DNA of 64,000 nucleotides from Ralstonia thomasii (GTDB taxonomy: Bacteria; Pseudomonadota; Gammaproteobacteria; Burkholderiales; Burkholderiaceae). The stretch is taken from assembly GCF_958405895.1 (NCBI RefSeq), contig NZ_CATZAR010000020.1. One strand, given 5' to 3'. The position numbers and the translations under genes were made by a program. Position 1 is the stretch's first letter. Every line of letters starts with the position of its first letter. The notes under the pieces are model-generated. The model had not been told where the DNA came from and searched no databases. It saw nothing but the letters and a program-made list of their open reading frames with translations. Of this stretch, positions 53,383-60,506 are shown one piece after another.

Positions 53383-53842
53383 AGCGTTCTCCGGTTTGCT
53401 GAATGACTTGAGATGTGGTCGCGCACCGGAGCGGCTTGAGAAAGACGGTCGACGACCACGTTTGTTATATGCAAGGTGCTGCTTACTTGAGAAAGATGCA
53501 GGTTATGTCATGGCGTGACCGATTTGTCTTCGTTGAATTTTCCGGTCTCCACAGGGTTATCGGCATTAAAAAGATAATCCTGAATAACTTTCTTATGCGC
53601 GTTTTCACTTAATGCAATTGAGGGGCCTTGTTTTGCCAGTGAAACCTTATCTGGAAAGGGTTGGGCCGCCATCATTCCGAATGGCGTGGGCGGTTATGCA
53701 AAATGTGTGGCGCCAAGGTTTTCCTACCCTATTCGCGTTACCTGGAGTCAGCTATCGCTATTTTCTCTGCATCGTTTGCCATGCGTGGTTTTACCTATGT
53801 ATTTAGCTGGCTACCTATTTTTGTGGTGTCGGGTGTCTAAAG
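53383..53842. other. AT-richer intergenic region without a supported gene
   Basis: This gap has visibly lower GC than its neighbours (runs such as ATTAAAAAGATAATCC, GTATTTAGC). The only frames of note, e.g. 53612-53806 on the + strand, have no ribosome binding site or family resemblance. The part near 53557 may hold the chemoreceptor promoter. The rest may be a remnant of a lost gene or insertion. Confidence 0.5.
53557..53564 (-). promoter_or_regulatory. Sigma-28-like -10 element for the chemoreceptor
   Basis: On the - strand the octamer GCCGATAA is identical to the FliA (sigma-28) -10 consensus. It lies about 175 bases before the chemoreceptor start. A matching -35 (TAAA) at the normal 15-base distance is poor (TCAG), so this is only a candidate. 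Confidence 0.45.
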
Positions 53843-53867
53843 AAAACGGCCCGCCGAAGCGGGCCGT
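53843..53867 (-). terminator. Terminator of the CocE-type hydrolase gene
   Basis: On the - strand ACGGCCCGC/GCGGGCCGT (53867-53859 with 53854-53846), a perfect 9-bp stem with a TTCG loop, is followed by TTTTCT. Confidence 0.85.
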
Positions 53868-53892
53868 ACGATTGCCACGAAGCGGGGTGTCG

Positions 53893-55899
53893 CTACAGCG
53901 CGGTGGCTGGTACCACGGGCAGGACCACCGTGGACGGATGCGCCGCATCGCTATAGACCGTCAGGACGCCGACGAGCGAGTTGAGCAGCGTAGGTAGTGG
54001 CGGCACACCTTGCGGCAGGTTGCTCGCGCCCACGGCCACCCGCAGCTTGTGGCCCTTGGCGATGAGCGCGCTGGTCGGGAACACCTCGACCGGCACCATC
54101 ACGGCCTGGCCCGGCATGAGCGCCTGAACGGAGCCTGGGGTGAACGGATGCCATGGCTGGATCGACAGGCCGTTCATCGTGCGCGAACGGCTGGCGTCCA
54201 CCGCGCGCAGCGAGGCCGTCTGGAGGCCATCGGTGAGTGGCGTGACGTTGCCTGCCGCGTCCACGTCGTCAATGCGTACCGAGACGCCGGCGTCCAGCGC
54301 GGTGGTGGAGATCCACATATCCGCTTCAATCGGCCCGTTGAGGTAGACATCGGCCGGCATGGGCGGCGTTTCGAACTTCACATCGGCGGCTTCGGCAAGG
54401 GTGTCGTCGGTCTGGCACGGTAGCGGGATGAAGCCCGTCAAACCGGCCGTCCATTGCGACAGGCTGATGGAGCACGCGCCATTCAGCGGCTGCTGTGCGA
54501 CCTTGTTCGACGCTTCGTTGGCGGCCGGCGCGGTGGTCGACAGACTTTTGTCGCCGCGCAGGAAGAGCTGCTGCGCCTGCACCTGCGGATGCGGCCAGTC
54601 TGTGGCGGTAGCGTAGTGGCCGAGGCCGGTCACGTATTGCGTGACGTTGGGCAGCGCATCGGCGCCCACGTTCATGCCTTTGACGTACTGGTCGAACCAT
54701 TGCAACTGAATGTGGTTCAGCGGCGGCACGCCATCGACCGGCAAACCGCTGCCCAACGCGGCCTGCAGATGCGTCCACGGGCCGATCAGCAACTTGGCCG
54801 GCGCCTGCGTCTTGATGCTCTCGTACGTGAGCGGCTCGCTGCGCTGGAAGAGATCGTGCAAGCCGCCCACCACGAAGGTCGGCACCCTGATCCTGTCGTC
54901 GTTTTCCAGTGGCGAGCGCGTCGCCCAGAACGCGCCGTCATAGGCGGTGGCCGGTGTGCCAAGCAGTGCCTGCAACATGGTCGGCAGCTGGAACGTCGTG
55001 ACCGCAGACACCAGATGTTGCAGCACGGCTGGCAGACCGATGGACGGGTCTGTCACCAGCGTCGGATCGGTCAGGCTCAGCACCGACACCAGCCCGAACC
55101 ACGCCGGGATGAACGTCAGATTGGTCTGCCCGCCGGTGAAGACGATGTCGCGGTAGCCATCGCCAATCGGCACGATGGGGAAGGCCGCCTTGACCGCCGG
55201 ATGGTTCTGCGCCGCCGTGATGACCGTCGTGATGCCGAGGTACGACACGCCGTACAGGCCGATGGCGCCGTTGCTCCACGCTTGTTGCGTCACCCAGTCG
55301 ACCACGTGGCCATAGTCGCTTTGCTCATCGGCGCCGAAGGCGTCCCATGTGCCTTGCGACTGGCCGGTGCCGCGCACGTCCACCACCACCGTCGCGTAGC
55401 CGTGCTGGACGATGTACGGATCGGCCGCGCCCAGCGCAGCACCGATCGAGGCTTCGTATTGCGCGTTGCCGCCGTTGTACGAGGTTTGCACGAGCACCGT
55501 CGGAAAGGAGCCCGTTGCGGCGTTGCCGGATGCGTCGGCGGGCAGCGTCACATATGCGGCGAGCTTCGTGCCGTCGGGCATCGAGATGTATTGCGTGGCT
55601 TGCCGGGCGACGCCCGCGTAGAGCACGGGCGGGTTGTAGTCGACCCACTTGGCGCCAGCGTTGCTCGTGATGGACGTGCCCGGCTGCGCGGGCGTGGCGC
55701 GCGTACCGAGCGTGGTCCAGTTGACTGCGGCCGGCTGTACCGGCGGTGTTGGCTGCGTGGTGGTGTTTGAATCTGCGCGGATGCTGTTGGCGACAGTCGA
55801 GCCATCATTGCCGCCGCAGCCCGAGAGCGAAAGCGCCGCGCACAGCAGTGCCGACATCAGCATGCGGCCGCGCCGCACACGTGGGGTGCCCATTTGCAT
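53893..55899 (-). CDS. CocE/NonD-type serine hydrolase, secreted lipoprotein
   Basis: A 668-residue precursor. The signal (MLMSALLCAALSLSGC) ends in a lipobox Cys, and a Thr/Pro-rich linker follows. The alpha/beta-hydrolase core has the nucleophile Ser in GLYGVSYLG and DVRGTGQSQGTW before it. The C-terminal jelly roll matches the X-Pro dipeptidyl-peptidase C-terminal domain (MWISTTALDAGVSVRIDDVD). Relatives include cocaine esterase and Xaa-Pro peptidases; the substrate here is unknown. ATG 55899 has GAGGAG 7 bases upstream. A terminator follows, so it is a single-gene unit. Confidence 0.88.
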   Translation of the reverse strand: MQMGTPRVRRGRMLMSALLCAALSLSGCGGNDGSTVANSIRADSNTTTQPTPPVQPAAVNWTTLGTRATPAQPGTSITSNAGAKWVDYNPPVLYAGVARQATQYISMPDGTKLAAYVTLPADASGNAATGSFPTVLVQTSYNGGNAQYEASIGAALGAADPYIVQHGYATVVVDVRGTGQSQGTWDAFGADEQSDYGHVVDWVTQQAWSNGAIGLYGVSYLGITTVITAAQNHPAVKAAFPIVPIGDGYRDIVFTGGQTNLTFIPAWFGLVSVLSLTDPTLVTDPSIGLPAVLQHLVSAVTTFQLPTMLQALLGTPATAYDGAFWATRSPLENDDRIRVPTFVVGGLHDLFQRSEPLTYESIKTQAPAKLLIGPWTHLQAALGSGLPVDGVPPLNHIQLQWFDQYVKGMNVGADALPNVTQYVTGLGHYATATDWPHPQVQAQQLFLRGDKSLSTTAPAANEASNKVAQQPLNGACSISLSQWTAGLTGFIPLPCQTDDTLAEAADVKFETPPMPADVYLNGPIEADMWISTTALDAGVSVRIDDVDAAGNVTPLTDGLQTASLRAVDASRSRTMNGLSIQPWHPFTPGSVQALMPGQAVMVPVEVFPTSALIAKGHKLRVAVGASNLPQGVPPLPTLLNSLVGVLTVYSDAAHPSTVVLPVVPATAL

Positions 55900-56426
55900 G
55901 GGGTGTCTCCTCTTGAATGCTTTTGTTGTGTGGGGGGAATGGCCAGCGCGCCGAGGGTGGCGGCATGCGGCCGATCGCTTCCGGTTCAGAAGCGAAGCAA
56001 GCGAAGAGGCCGGCGCAGAAGAGGGGTGGGTGACACGACCGACCGCGCGCCAGCGGGCTTGGGCGCACGGATAAAGCACCAAGCATGCCCACCGCCCGTC
56101 ACCACGCAGATGGCGTTGTACGGCGATATGGCACGTGTGTTGGGGCCCGGAACACCGCCCGCGTTACGTAACGTTCCGCGTAACGAGCCGCCTGACGCAG
56201 CGGTTTTCAGATGAGAATTTCGCACCCCACCGACGTAGGGATGCTCCCCGCAAAGCGCCGCCAACAGGGTGTTTCAAACAGATCAAAACAACAACGCACG
56301 CATGCAACACGCGCGAATTGAGCGGCTCATGGGTGTTGGCATGGACGTTGCATATTCAGGCTGCACGCCCGGCGCAGGGCGCCATACGAAGAGCGCAACA
56401 ACAGCACAGACCGCAAGGGGGCCATC
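55900..56426. other. 527-base intergenic region between the hydrolase and a small gene
   Basis: No supported gene. It contains CGTTACGTAACG (56162-56173), a 12-bp palindrome, followed by another GTAAC at 56180, suggesting a regulator site. The divergent promoters of the hydrolase and the 93-residue gene must lie here, but no strong hexamers were singled out. Confidence 0.4.
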
Positions 56427-56708
56427 ATGAATCGCAACATTCAAGACGTCGAGATTGCCGCTGCCATCGACTCGGACCTGCTCCGCCGCCGCGAGCAGTT
56501 TGCCGGTCAGCCCGCCGCGTGGCGGGTCTGGTCGGAGGCCGCGCACGTTGCCACATTGAATGAACGCGCACGCAACGCGTTTATCGAGCACGTTGCCAAT
56601 AGCCGTGGTGCCGATATCGCCCTGCGCCTGCTGCTGAAAGCGCAGTCGATTCGCGATCAGGTTGCGCAGACGCTGATGACGAATGAGACACAAGCCACGC
56701 TGCATTGA
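56427..56708 (+). CDS. Small hypothetical protein (93 aa)
   Basis: A soluble, helical 93-residue protein starting MNRNIQDVEIAAAIDSDLLR, with no signal or membrane span and no Cys. CAAGGGGGCC precedes ATG 56427, a fair ribosome binding site. A terminator-like hairpin lies 50 bases after the stop codon. No family is recognised. Confidence 0.6.
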   Translation: MNRNIQDVEIAAAIDSDLLRRREQFAGQPAAWRVWSEAAHVATLNERARNAFIEHVANSRGADIALRLLLKAQSIRDQVAQTLMTNETQATLH

Positions 56709-56757
56709 GTTACGAGAGGGGATGCCGACCAGGTAAGTTGAGTCGGCGGTGGGATGC

Positions 56758-56790
56758 AAAAGGCCTTGTCGGGAGACCGGGCCTTTTGTT
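56758..56790. terminator. Terminator before tRNA-Ser
   Basis: AAAAGGCC (56758-56765) pairs with GGCCTTTT (56780-56787) around a 14-base loop, giving T runs on both strands. It insulates the small gene from the tRNA unit. Confidence 0.75.
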
Positions 56791-56802
56791 CGTGAGGGAA
56801 AC

Positions 56803-56830
56803 TTGGCGAGACCGTGCAGTGTGCTACAAT
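56803..56830 (+). promoter_or_regulatory. Promoter of tRNA-Ser
   Basis: TTGGCG (56803-56808) and TACAAT (56825-56830) are 16 bases apart, a good sigma-70 promoter. It is placed 10 bases before the mature tRNA 5' end. Confidence 0.65.
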
Positions 56831-56840
56831 CGCGGGCTTC

Positions 56841-56931
56841 GGAGAGATGGATGAGTGGTTTAAGTCGCACGCCTGGAAAGCGTGTATAGGTTAATAACCT
56901 ATCGGGGGTTCGAATCCCCCTCTCTCCGCCA
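56841..56931 (+). tRNA. tRNA-Ser (anticodon GGA)
   Basis: A class II tRNA of 91 bases with an encoded CCA end. The acceptor stem GGAGAGA (56841-56847) pairs with TCTCTCC (56921-56927), with discriminator G. The anticodon stem CACGC/GCGTG flanks loop CTGGAAA with GGA at 56875-56877, reading UCC and UCU. The long variable arm ATAGG-TTAAT-CCTAT and the T arm GGGGG-TTCGAAT-CCCCC are intact. It lies between a promoter and a terminator. Confidence 0.97.
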
Positions 56932-56939
56932 GGAATCCA

Positions 56940-56971
56940 AGGCCCGAGTGCGCAAGTGCTCGGGCCTTTTT
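56940..56971 (+). terminator. Terminator after tRNA-Ser
   Basis: A perfect 9-bp stem, AGGCCCGAG (56940-56948) with CTCGGGCCT (56959-56967), is followed by TTTT. Confidence 0.9.
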
Positions 56972-57081
56972 GCATTCGCCGATGTTGCCATGTCGAGGTG
57001 GACCACTATTGCTGACCTCAGCCGTTTGAACGTACGCTTGGCCAGCAAAAAAGAATCACAACACAAGGAGACCACCGCCCC

Positions 57082-57549
57082 ATGGAACTGGACGTCAACC
57101 ACAAGCCGGTCAGCGTTGATTGCGACCCGGCCACGCCGCTACTGTGGGTGCTGCGTGATCACCTGAACCTGACCGGTACGAAGTTCGGCTGCGGCGTCGC
57201 GGCGTGCGGCGCATGCACCGTACACGTGGACGGCGCGGCCGTGCGGTCGTGCGTGCTGCCGGTGGCGGCTGTGGCCGGCAAGCACATCACCACCATCGAA
57301 GGACTTGCCGGCGGCGGGGGCAAACGCCACGCGCTGCAGCAAGCCTGGATTGACGAGCAGGTGCCCCAGTGCGGCTACTGCCAGTCCGGCATGCTCATGG
57401 CCGCGGCGGACTTGCTGGCCCAACACCCTGACCCGACGGATGCCGACATCGACGCGGCCATGACCAACATCTGCCGTTGTGGCACATATCCGCGCATGCG
57501 CGCCGCTATCAAGCGCGCTGCCAAGGCGTTGCGGGAGGGCCGCGCATGA
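57082..57549 (+). CDS. iorA: (2Fe-2S)-binding small subunit of a molybdenum hydroxylase (IorA-like)
   Basis: A 155-residue electron-transfer subunit with two [2Fe-2S] clusters: a plant-ferredoxin-type set (CGVAACGACTVHVDG, then SC) and a helical-bundle set (CGYCQSG and CRCG). It resembles isoquinoline 1-oxidoreductase alpha subunit and aldehyde or nicotinate dehydrogenase small subunits. AAGGAG lies before ATG 57082. Its stop overlaps the large-subunit start (ATGA). The true substrate is unknown, so the symbol is by resemblance only. Confidence 0.85.
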   Translation: MELDVNHKPVSVDCDPATPLLWVLRDHLNLTGTKFGCGVAACGACTVHVDGAAVRSCVLPVAAVAGKHITTIEGLAGGGGKRHALQQAWIDEQVPQCGYCQSGMLMAAADLLAQHPDPTDADIDAAMTNICRCGTYPRMRAAIKRAAKALREGRA

Positions 57550-59843
57550 ACGCGAAGACTACAAAACCGCGCAGCGGACGCCGCCGTTTCCTGCTCGGCG
57601 CACTCGGCATTGGTGGCGCACTGGTAGTCGGTTGGGGTGTGATGCCGCCGCGCAGCCGCGTGGGCGATCCGGGCATCTTCCCCGAGCACAACGGCGAGAT
57701 TGCCCTCAACGGCTGGATCAAGATCACGCCCGAAGGCAACGTCGTGCTTGCCATGCCGCGCGTGGAGATGGGCCAGGGCATCCACACTGCGCTGTCGATG
57801 CTGGCAGCCGAAGAGCTGGACATTCCGCTCGCGCGCGTGCGCATCGAAAGCGCGCCCGTGGAGCGCATCTACGGCAACGTCGTCGCCATGGGCGACAGCT
57901 CGCTGCCGCTGCATCCCGATAGCGCAGACAAGACCTGGGCACGCGCACTGCACTGGATCATGGCCAAGAGCGCGCGCGAGATCGGCCTCATCATTACCGG
58001 CGGCAGCAGCAGCACCGCCGATGGCTGGCAGCCCGTGCGCGAGGCCGCCGCCACGGCGCGTGCGGCGCTGGTGGAAGCCGCGGCGCGCGAATGGAATGCG
58101 CCAGTTGCGCAAGTCAGCATCCGTGAAGGCCAGTTGATCGGCCCCGGCGGCAAGCAGTCCACGTTTGGCGAGATGGCCAAATCGGCGCGTGGTCTCTCTG
58201 CGCCGTCCAACGTGACGCTCAAGCCGGCCTCGCAATTCCAGTTGATCGGCAAACCGGCGCCGCGCAACGATCTCGCCGCGAAGACGGATGGCAGCGCGCG
58301 CTTCTCCATCGACACGCGCCTGCCCGGCATGTTGTATGCCGCTGTCGTGATGTGTCCGGCGTTTGGCGGCAAGCTCAAGACGTTCCAGTCGAAAGCGGCG
58401 CTTGGCATGCCGGGCGTGCGTTACGTGGTGCCGTTCGAGGGCACGGGCGGTGGTGCGCCGGGCGTGGCCGTGGTGGCAGACCATTACTGGCAGGCCCGGC
58501 AGGCGCTGGCAACGCTTGAGCCCGTGTGGGACAACGGCCCGCATGCCAAGCTCGACTCCGCGGGCATTCGGCAGCAGCTTGTCAGCGCCCTCGACAGTGA
58601 CAAGGGCGGCTTCACGTATCGATCGATGGGCGACGGCCTGAAAGCCTTCGACAAGGCTGATGGCGCCACCCTCGTCGAGGCCGAATACAGCGCGCCGTAT
58701 CTCGCGCACGCCACGATGGAACCGATTAACTGCACCGCGCAGGTGACGCCGGAAGGCGTGCATCTCTGGGCGCCCACGCAGGTCGCCACGCTGGCGCAGC
58801 TTGTGGCGGCGCGTGCGGCAGGTGTCAGCGGCGACAAGGTGCAGATCGATATCCCGCTCATCGGCGGCGGTTTCGGGCGGCGGCTGGAATCGGATTTCAT
58901 CGGTCAGGCCGTCACCATCGCCACCAAGACCGACGGCAAGCCCGTGCAGGTCATCTGGTCGCGCGAAGAAGACGTCCGCCACGACTTCTATCGCCCGCAC
59001 GCCATCGCCCGGCTCAAGGCGCGTGTCGAGAACGGCAAGGTCACCGCGATTGCCTCGCGCAGCGCCGGCCAATCGATTCTCGCGGGCGAACTGGACCGTC
59101 TGTTCGGTGCGCCGTCAGTGGGCATCGATCGCTACACCGCTGAAGGCCTGTTCGACCTGCCGTACGAAATCGAGCACGAGCACATCGCGCACCTGGCAGT
59201 CGATCTGCCGGTTCCCGTAGGCTTCTGGCGCAGCGTGGGGCATTCGTACAACGGGTTCTTCATGGAGGGCTTTCTCAACGAGGTGGCGGCCGCGGCCAAG
59301 CTTGACCCGTTGGCGATGCGGCGTGACTTGCTGAAGGACCATCCGCGCGAGCTGAAGGTGCTGGACACGGCAGCGCAGGCCGCCGGCTGGGGGCAGCCGC
59401 TGGCACCAGCCGCTGACGGCGCACCGCGTGCGCGCGGCATTGCGCTGCACCCGAGCTTCGGCTCCGTGGTCGCGCAGGTGGTGGAGGTGTCGATGAAAGA
59501 CGGCAAGCCACGCGTGCATCGCGTTGTGTGCGCAGTCGATTGCGGCACGGTGGTCAACCCGGGCATCGTTGCGCAGCAGATGGAAAGCGCGGTCATCTTT
59601 GGCCTGACGGCGGCGCTGTATGGCCGGATCGACATCAAGGACGGCCAGGTCGTGCAGTCGAACTTCCCCGATTACCCGGCGCTCAAGATGGCAGAGACGC
59701 CCGTCATCGAAACGCACATCGTACCCAGCACGGCAGAACCCAGCGGCATGGGCGAGGTGGGTGTGCCGCCAATCGGGCCGGCCGTGGCCCATGCCGTGGC
59801 GCAGTTGACGGGCAAACCGGTGAGGCAGTTGCCAATGGCGTGA
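57546..59843 (+). CDS. iorB: Molybdenum hydroxylase large subunit (IorB-like), Tat-exported
   Basis: A 765-residue molybdopterin-binding subunit. The N-terminus RRRFLLGALGIGGALVVG is a twin-arginine signal, so the enzyme is probably exported folded to the periplasm. Typical segments are VEMGQGIHTALSMLAAEEL, a repeat of the xanthine-dehydrogenase fold, IGGGFGRRLESD, and GEVGVPPIGPAVAHAV near the end with the catalytic Glu. No FAD subunit is present, as in the IorAB type that passes electrons to a cytochrome. No cytochrome or chaperone gene is adjacent. A bidirectional terminator follows. Confidence 0.87.
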   Translation: MNAKTTKPRSGRRRFLLGALGIGGALVVGWGVMPPRSRVGDPGIFPEHNGEIALNGWIKITPEGNVVLAMPRVEMGQGIHTALSMLAAEELDIPLARVRIESAPVERIYGNVVAMGDSSLPLHPDSADKTWARALHWIMAKSAREIGLIITGGSSSTADGWQPVREAAATARAALVEAAAREWNAPVAQVSIREGQLIGPGGKQSTFGEMAKSARGLSAPSNVTLKPASQFQLIGKPAPRNDLAAKTDGSARFSIDTRLPGMLYAAVVMCPAFGGKLKTFQSKAALGMPGVRYVVPFEGTGGGAPGVAVVADHYWQARQALATLEPVWDNGPHAKLDSAGIRQQLVSALDSDKGGFTYRSMGDGLKAFDKADGATLVEAEYSAPYLAHATMEPINCTAQVTPEGVHLWAPTQVATLAQLVAARAAGVSGDKVQIDIPLIGGGFGRRLESDFIGQAVTIATKTDGKPVQVIWSREEDVRHDFYRPHAIARLKARVENGKVTAIASRSAGQSILAGELDRLFGAPSVGIDRYTAEGLFDLPYEIEHEHIAHLAVDLPVPVGFWRSVGHSYNGFFMEGFLNEVAAAAKLDPLAMRRDLLKDHPRELKVLDTAAQAAGWGQPLAPAADGAPRARGIALHPSFGSVVAQVVEVSMKDGKPRVHRVVCAVDCGTVVNPGIVAQQMESAVIFGLTAALYGRIDIKDGQVVQSNFPDYPALKMAETPVIETHIVPSTAEPSGMGEVGVPPIGPAVAHAVAQLTGKPVRQLPMA

Positions 59844-59861
59844 CGCCGCTGCGCTGAAATG

Positions 59862-59893
59862 AAAAAGCCGCAGGTGTGCGCCTGCGGCTTTTT
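59862..59893. terminator. Bidirectional terminator between iorB and the AhpD-like gene
   Basis: The 13-bp perfect inverted repeat AAAAAGCCGCAGG (59862-59874) with CCTGCGGCTTTTT (59881-59893) supplies T runs for both converging genes. Confidence 0.92.
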
Positions 59894-59915
59894 CTTTGGA
59901 GCGATGCCGCCTGGC

Positions 59916-60506
59916 TCAGGCCGCGTCCGGAAACACGGGTTCGCCCAGATTCAGCATCAGTCGATTCGCCCACGCAAAGATGGCCACGGCGTGTATCAGG
60001 TCGAGAATCTCCGCGTCGGTCAGGCCAGCGGCCTTGAGGGGCTTCAGGTCTTCGCCGCGCAAGTGCCCTGGGTGCAATGTCAGGTCGATCGAGAACAGGA
60101 CGATGGCACGTTCACGCGCGTTCGTGCCTGCGATGTGCGGGTCTTCAAGGACCTGCTTGATCACGTCGTTGCGCTTGGCCAATTGCTCAAAGCGCTGTGC
60201 ATGGACGGATGCGCAATACACGCAGCCGTTGACGCGCGACACCACCGCGCTGGCGAGTTCGCGGTCCGCACGCGACAGGCCGCCCGGCGCATACATGATC
60301 GCGTTGAATGCCGCCGACCGCTGACGCAGGATCTCGGGCTGGTGAACGAGAAACCGGTAGTAGTCCGACGTTTTCGCCTTCGGATGGCTTTCTTCCAGCA
60401 CGGCGATCTGCTCGGGCGTGGCGCGGTCGAGGTCGACCACATCCAGCCACGCTTGCCATTCAAGCGATTCGTTGGTGAAGCCGTGTGCGCGGATGATCTC
60501 GGTCAT
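59916..60506 (-). CDS. AhpD-like peroxidase-related enzyme (carboxymuconolactone decarboxylase fold)
   Basis: A 196-residue protein. The CMD/AhpD core carries the redox pair in NGCVYCASVHAQRF (Cys-x2-Cys-x3-His), as in alkylhydroperoxidases. It resembles the Avi_7169-type alkylhydroperoxidase domain proteins that travel with a second CMD protein, as here. ATG 60506 overlaps the stop codon of the upstream fusion gene (ATGA), so translation is coupled. The frame upstream of this Met is a shadow of the fusion gene. The physiological substrate is unknown. Confidence 0.82.
   Translation of the reverse strand: MTEIIRAHGFTNESLEWQAWLDVVDLDRATPEQIAVLEESHPKAKTSDYYRFLVHQPEILRQRSAAFNAIMYAPGGLSRADRELASAVVSRVNGCVYCASVHAQRFEQLAKRNDVIKQVLEDPHIAGTNARERAIVLFSIDLTLHPGHLRGEDLKPLKAAGLTDAEILDLIHAVAIFAWANRLMLNLGEPVFPDAA

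Noticed and set aside
53612..53806. 64-codon frame in the AT-rich gap
   Set aside because: No ribosome binding site, odd Cys/Phe/Tyr content and no recognisable family.
56841..56931. tRNA-Ser as an integration site of a genomic island
   Set aside because: No integrase, direct repeat of the tRNA end, or phage gene was seen on either side.
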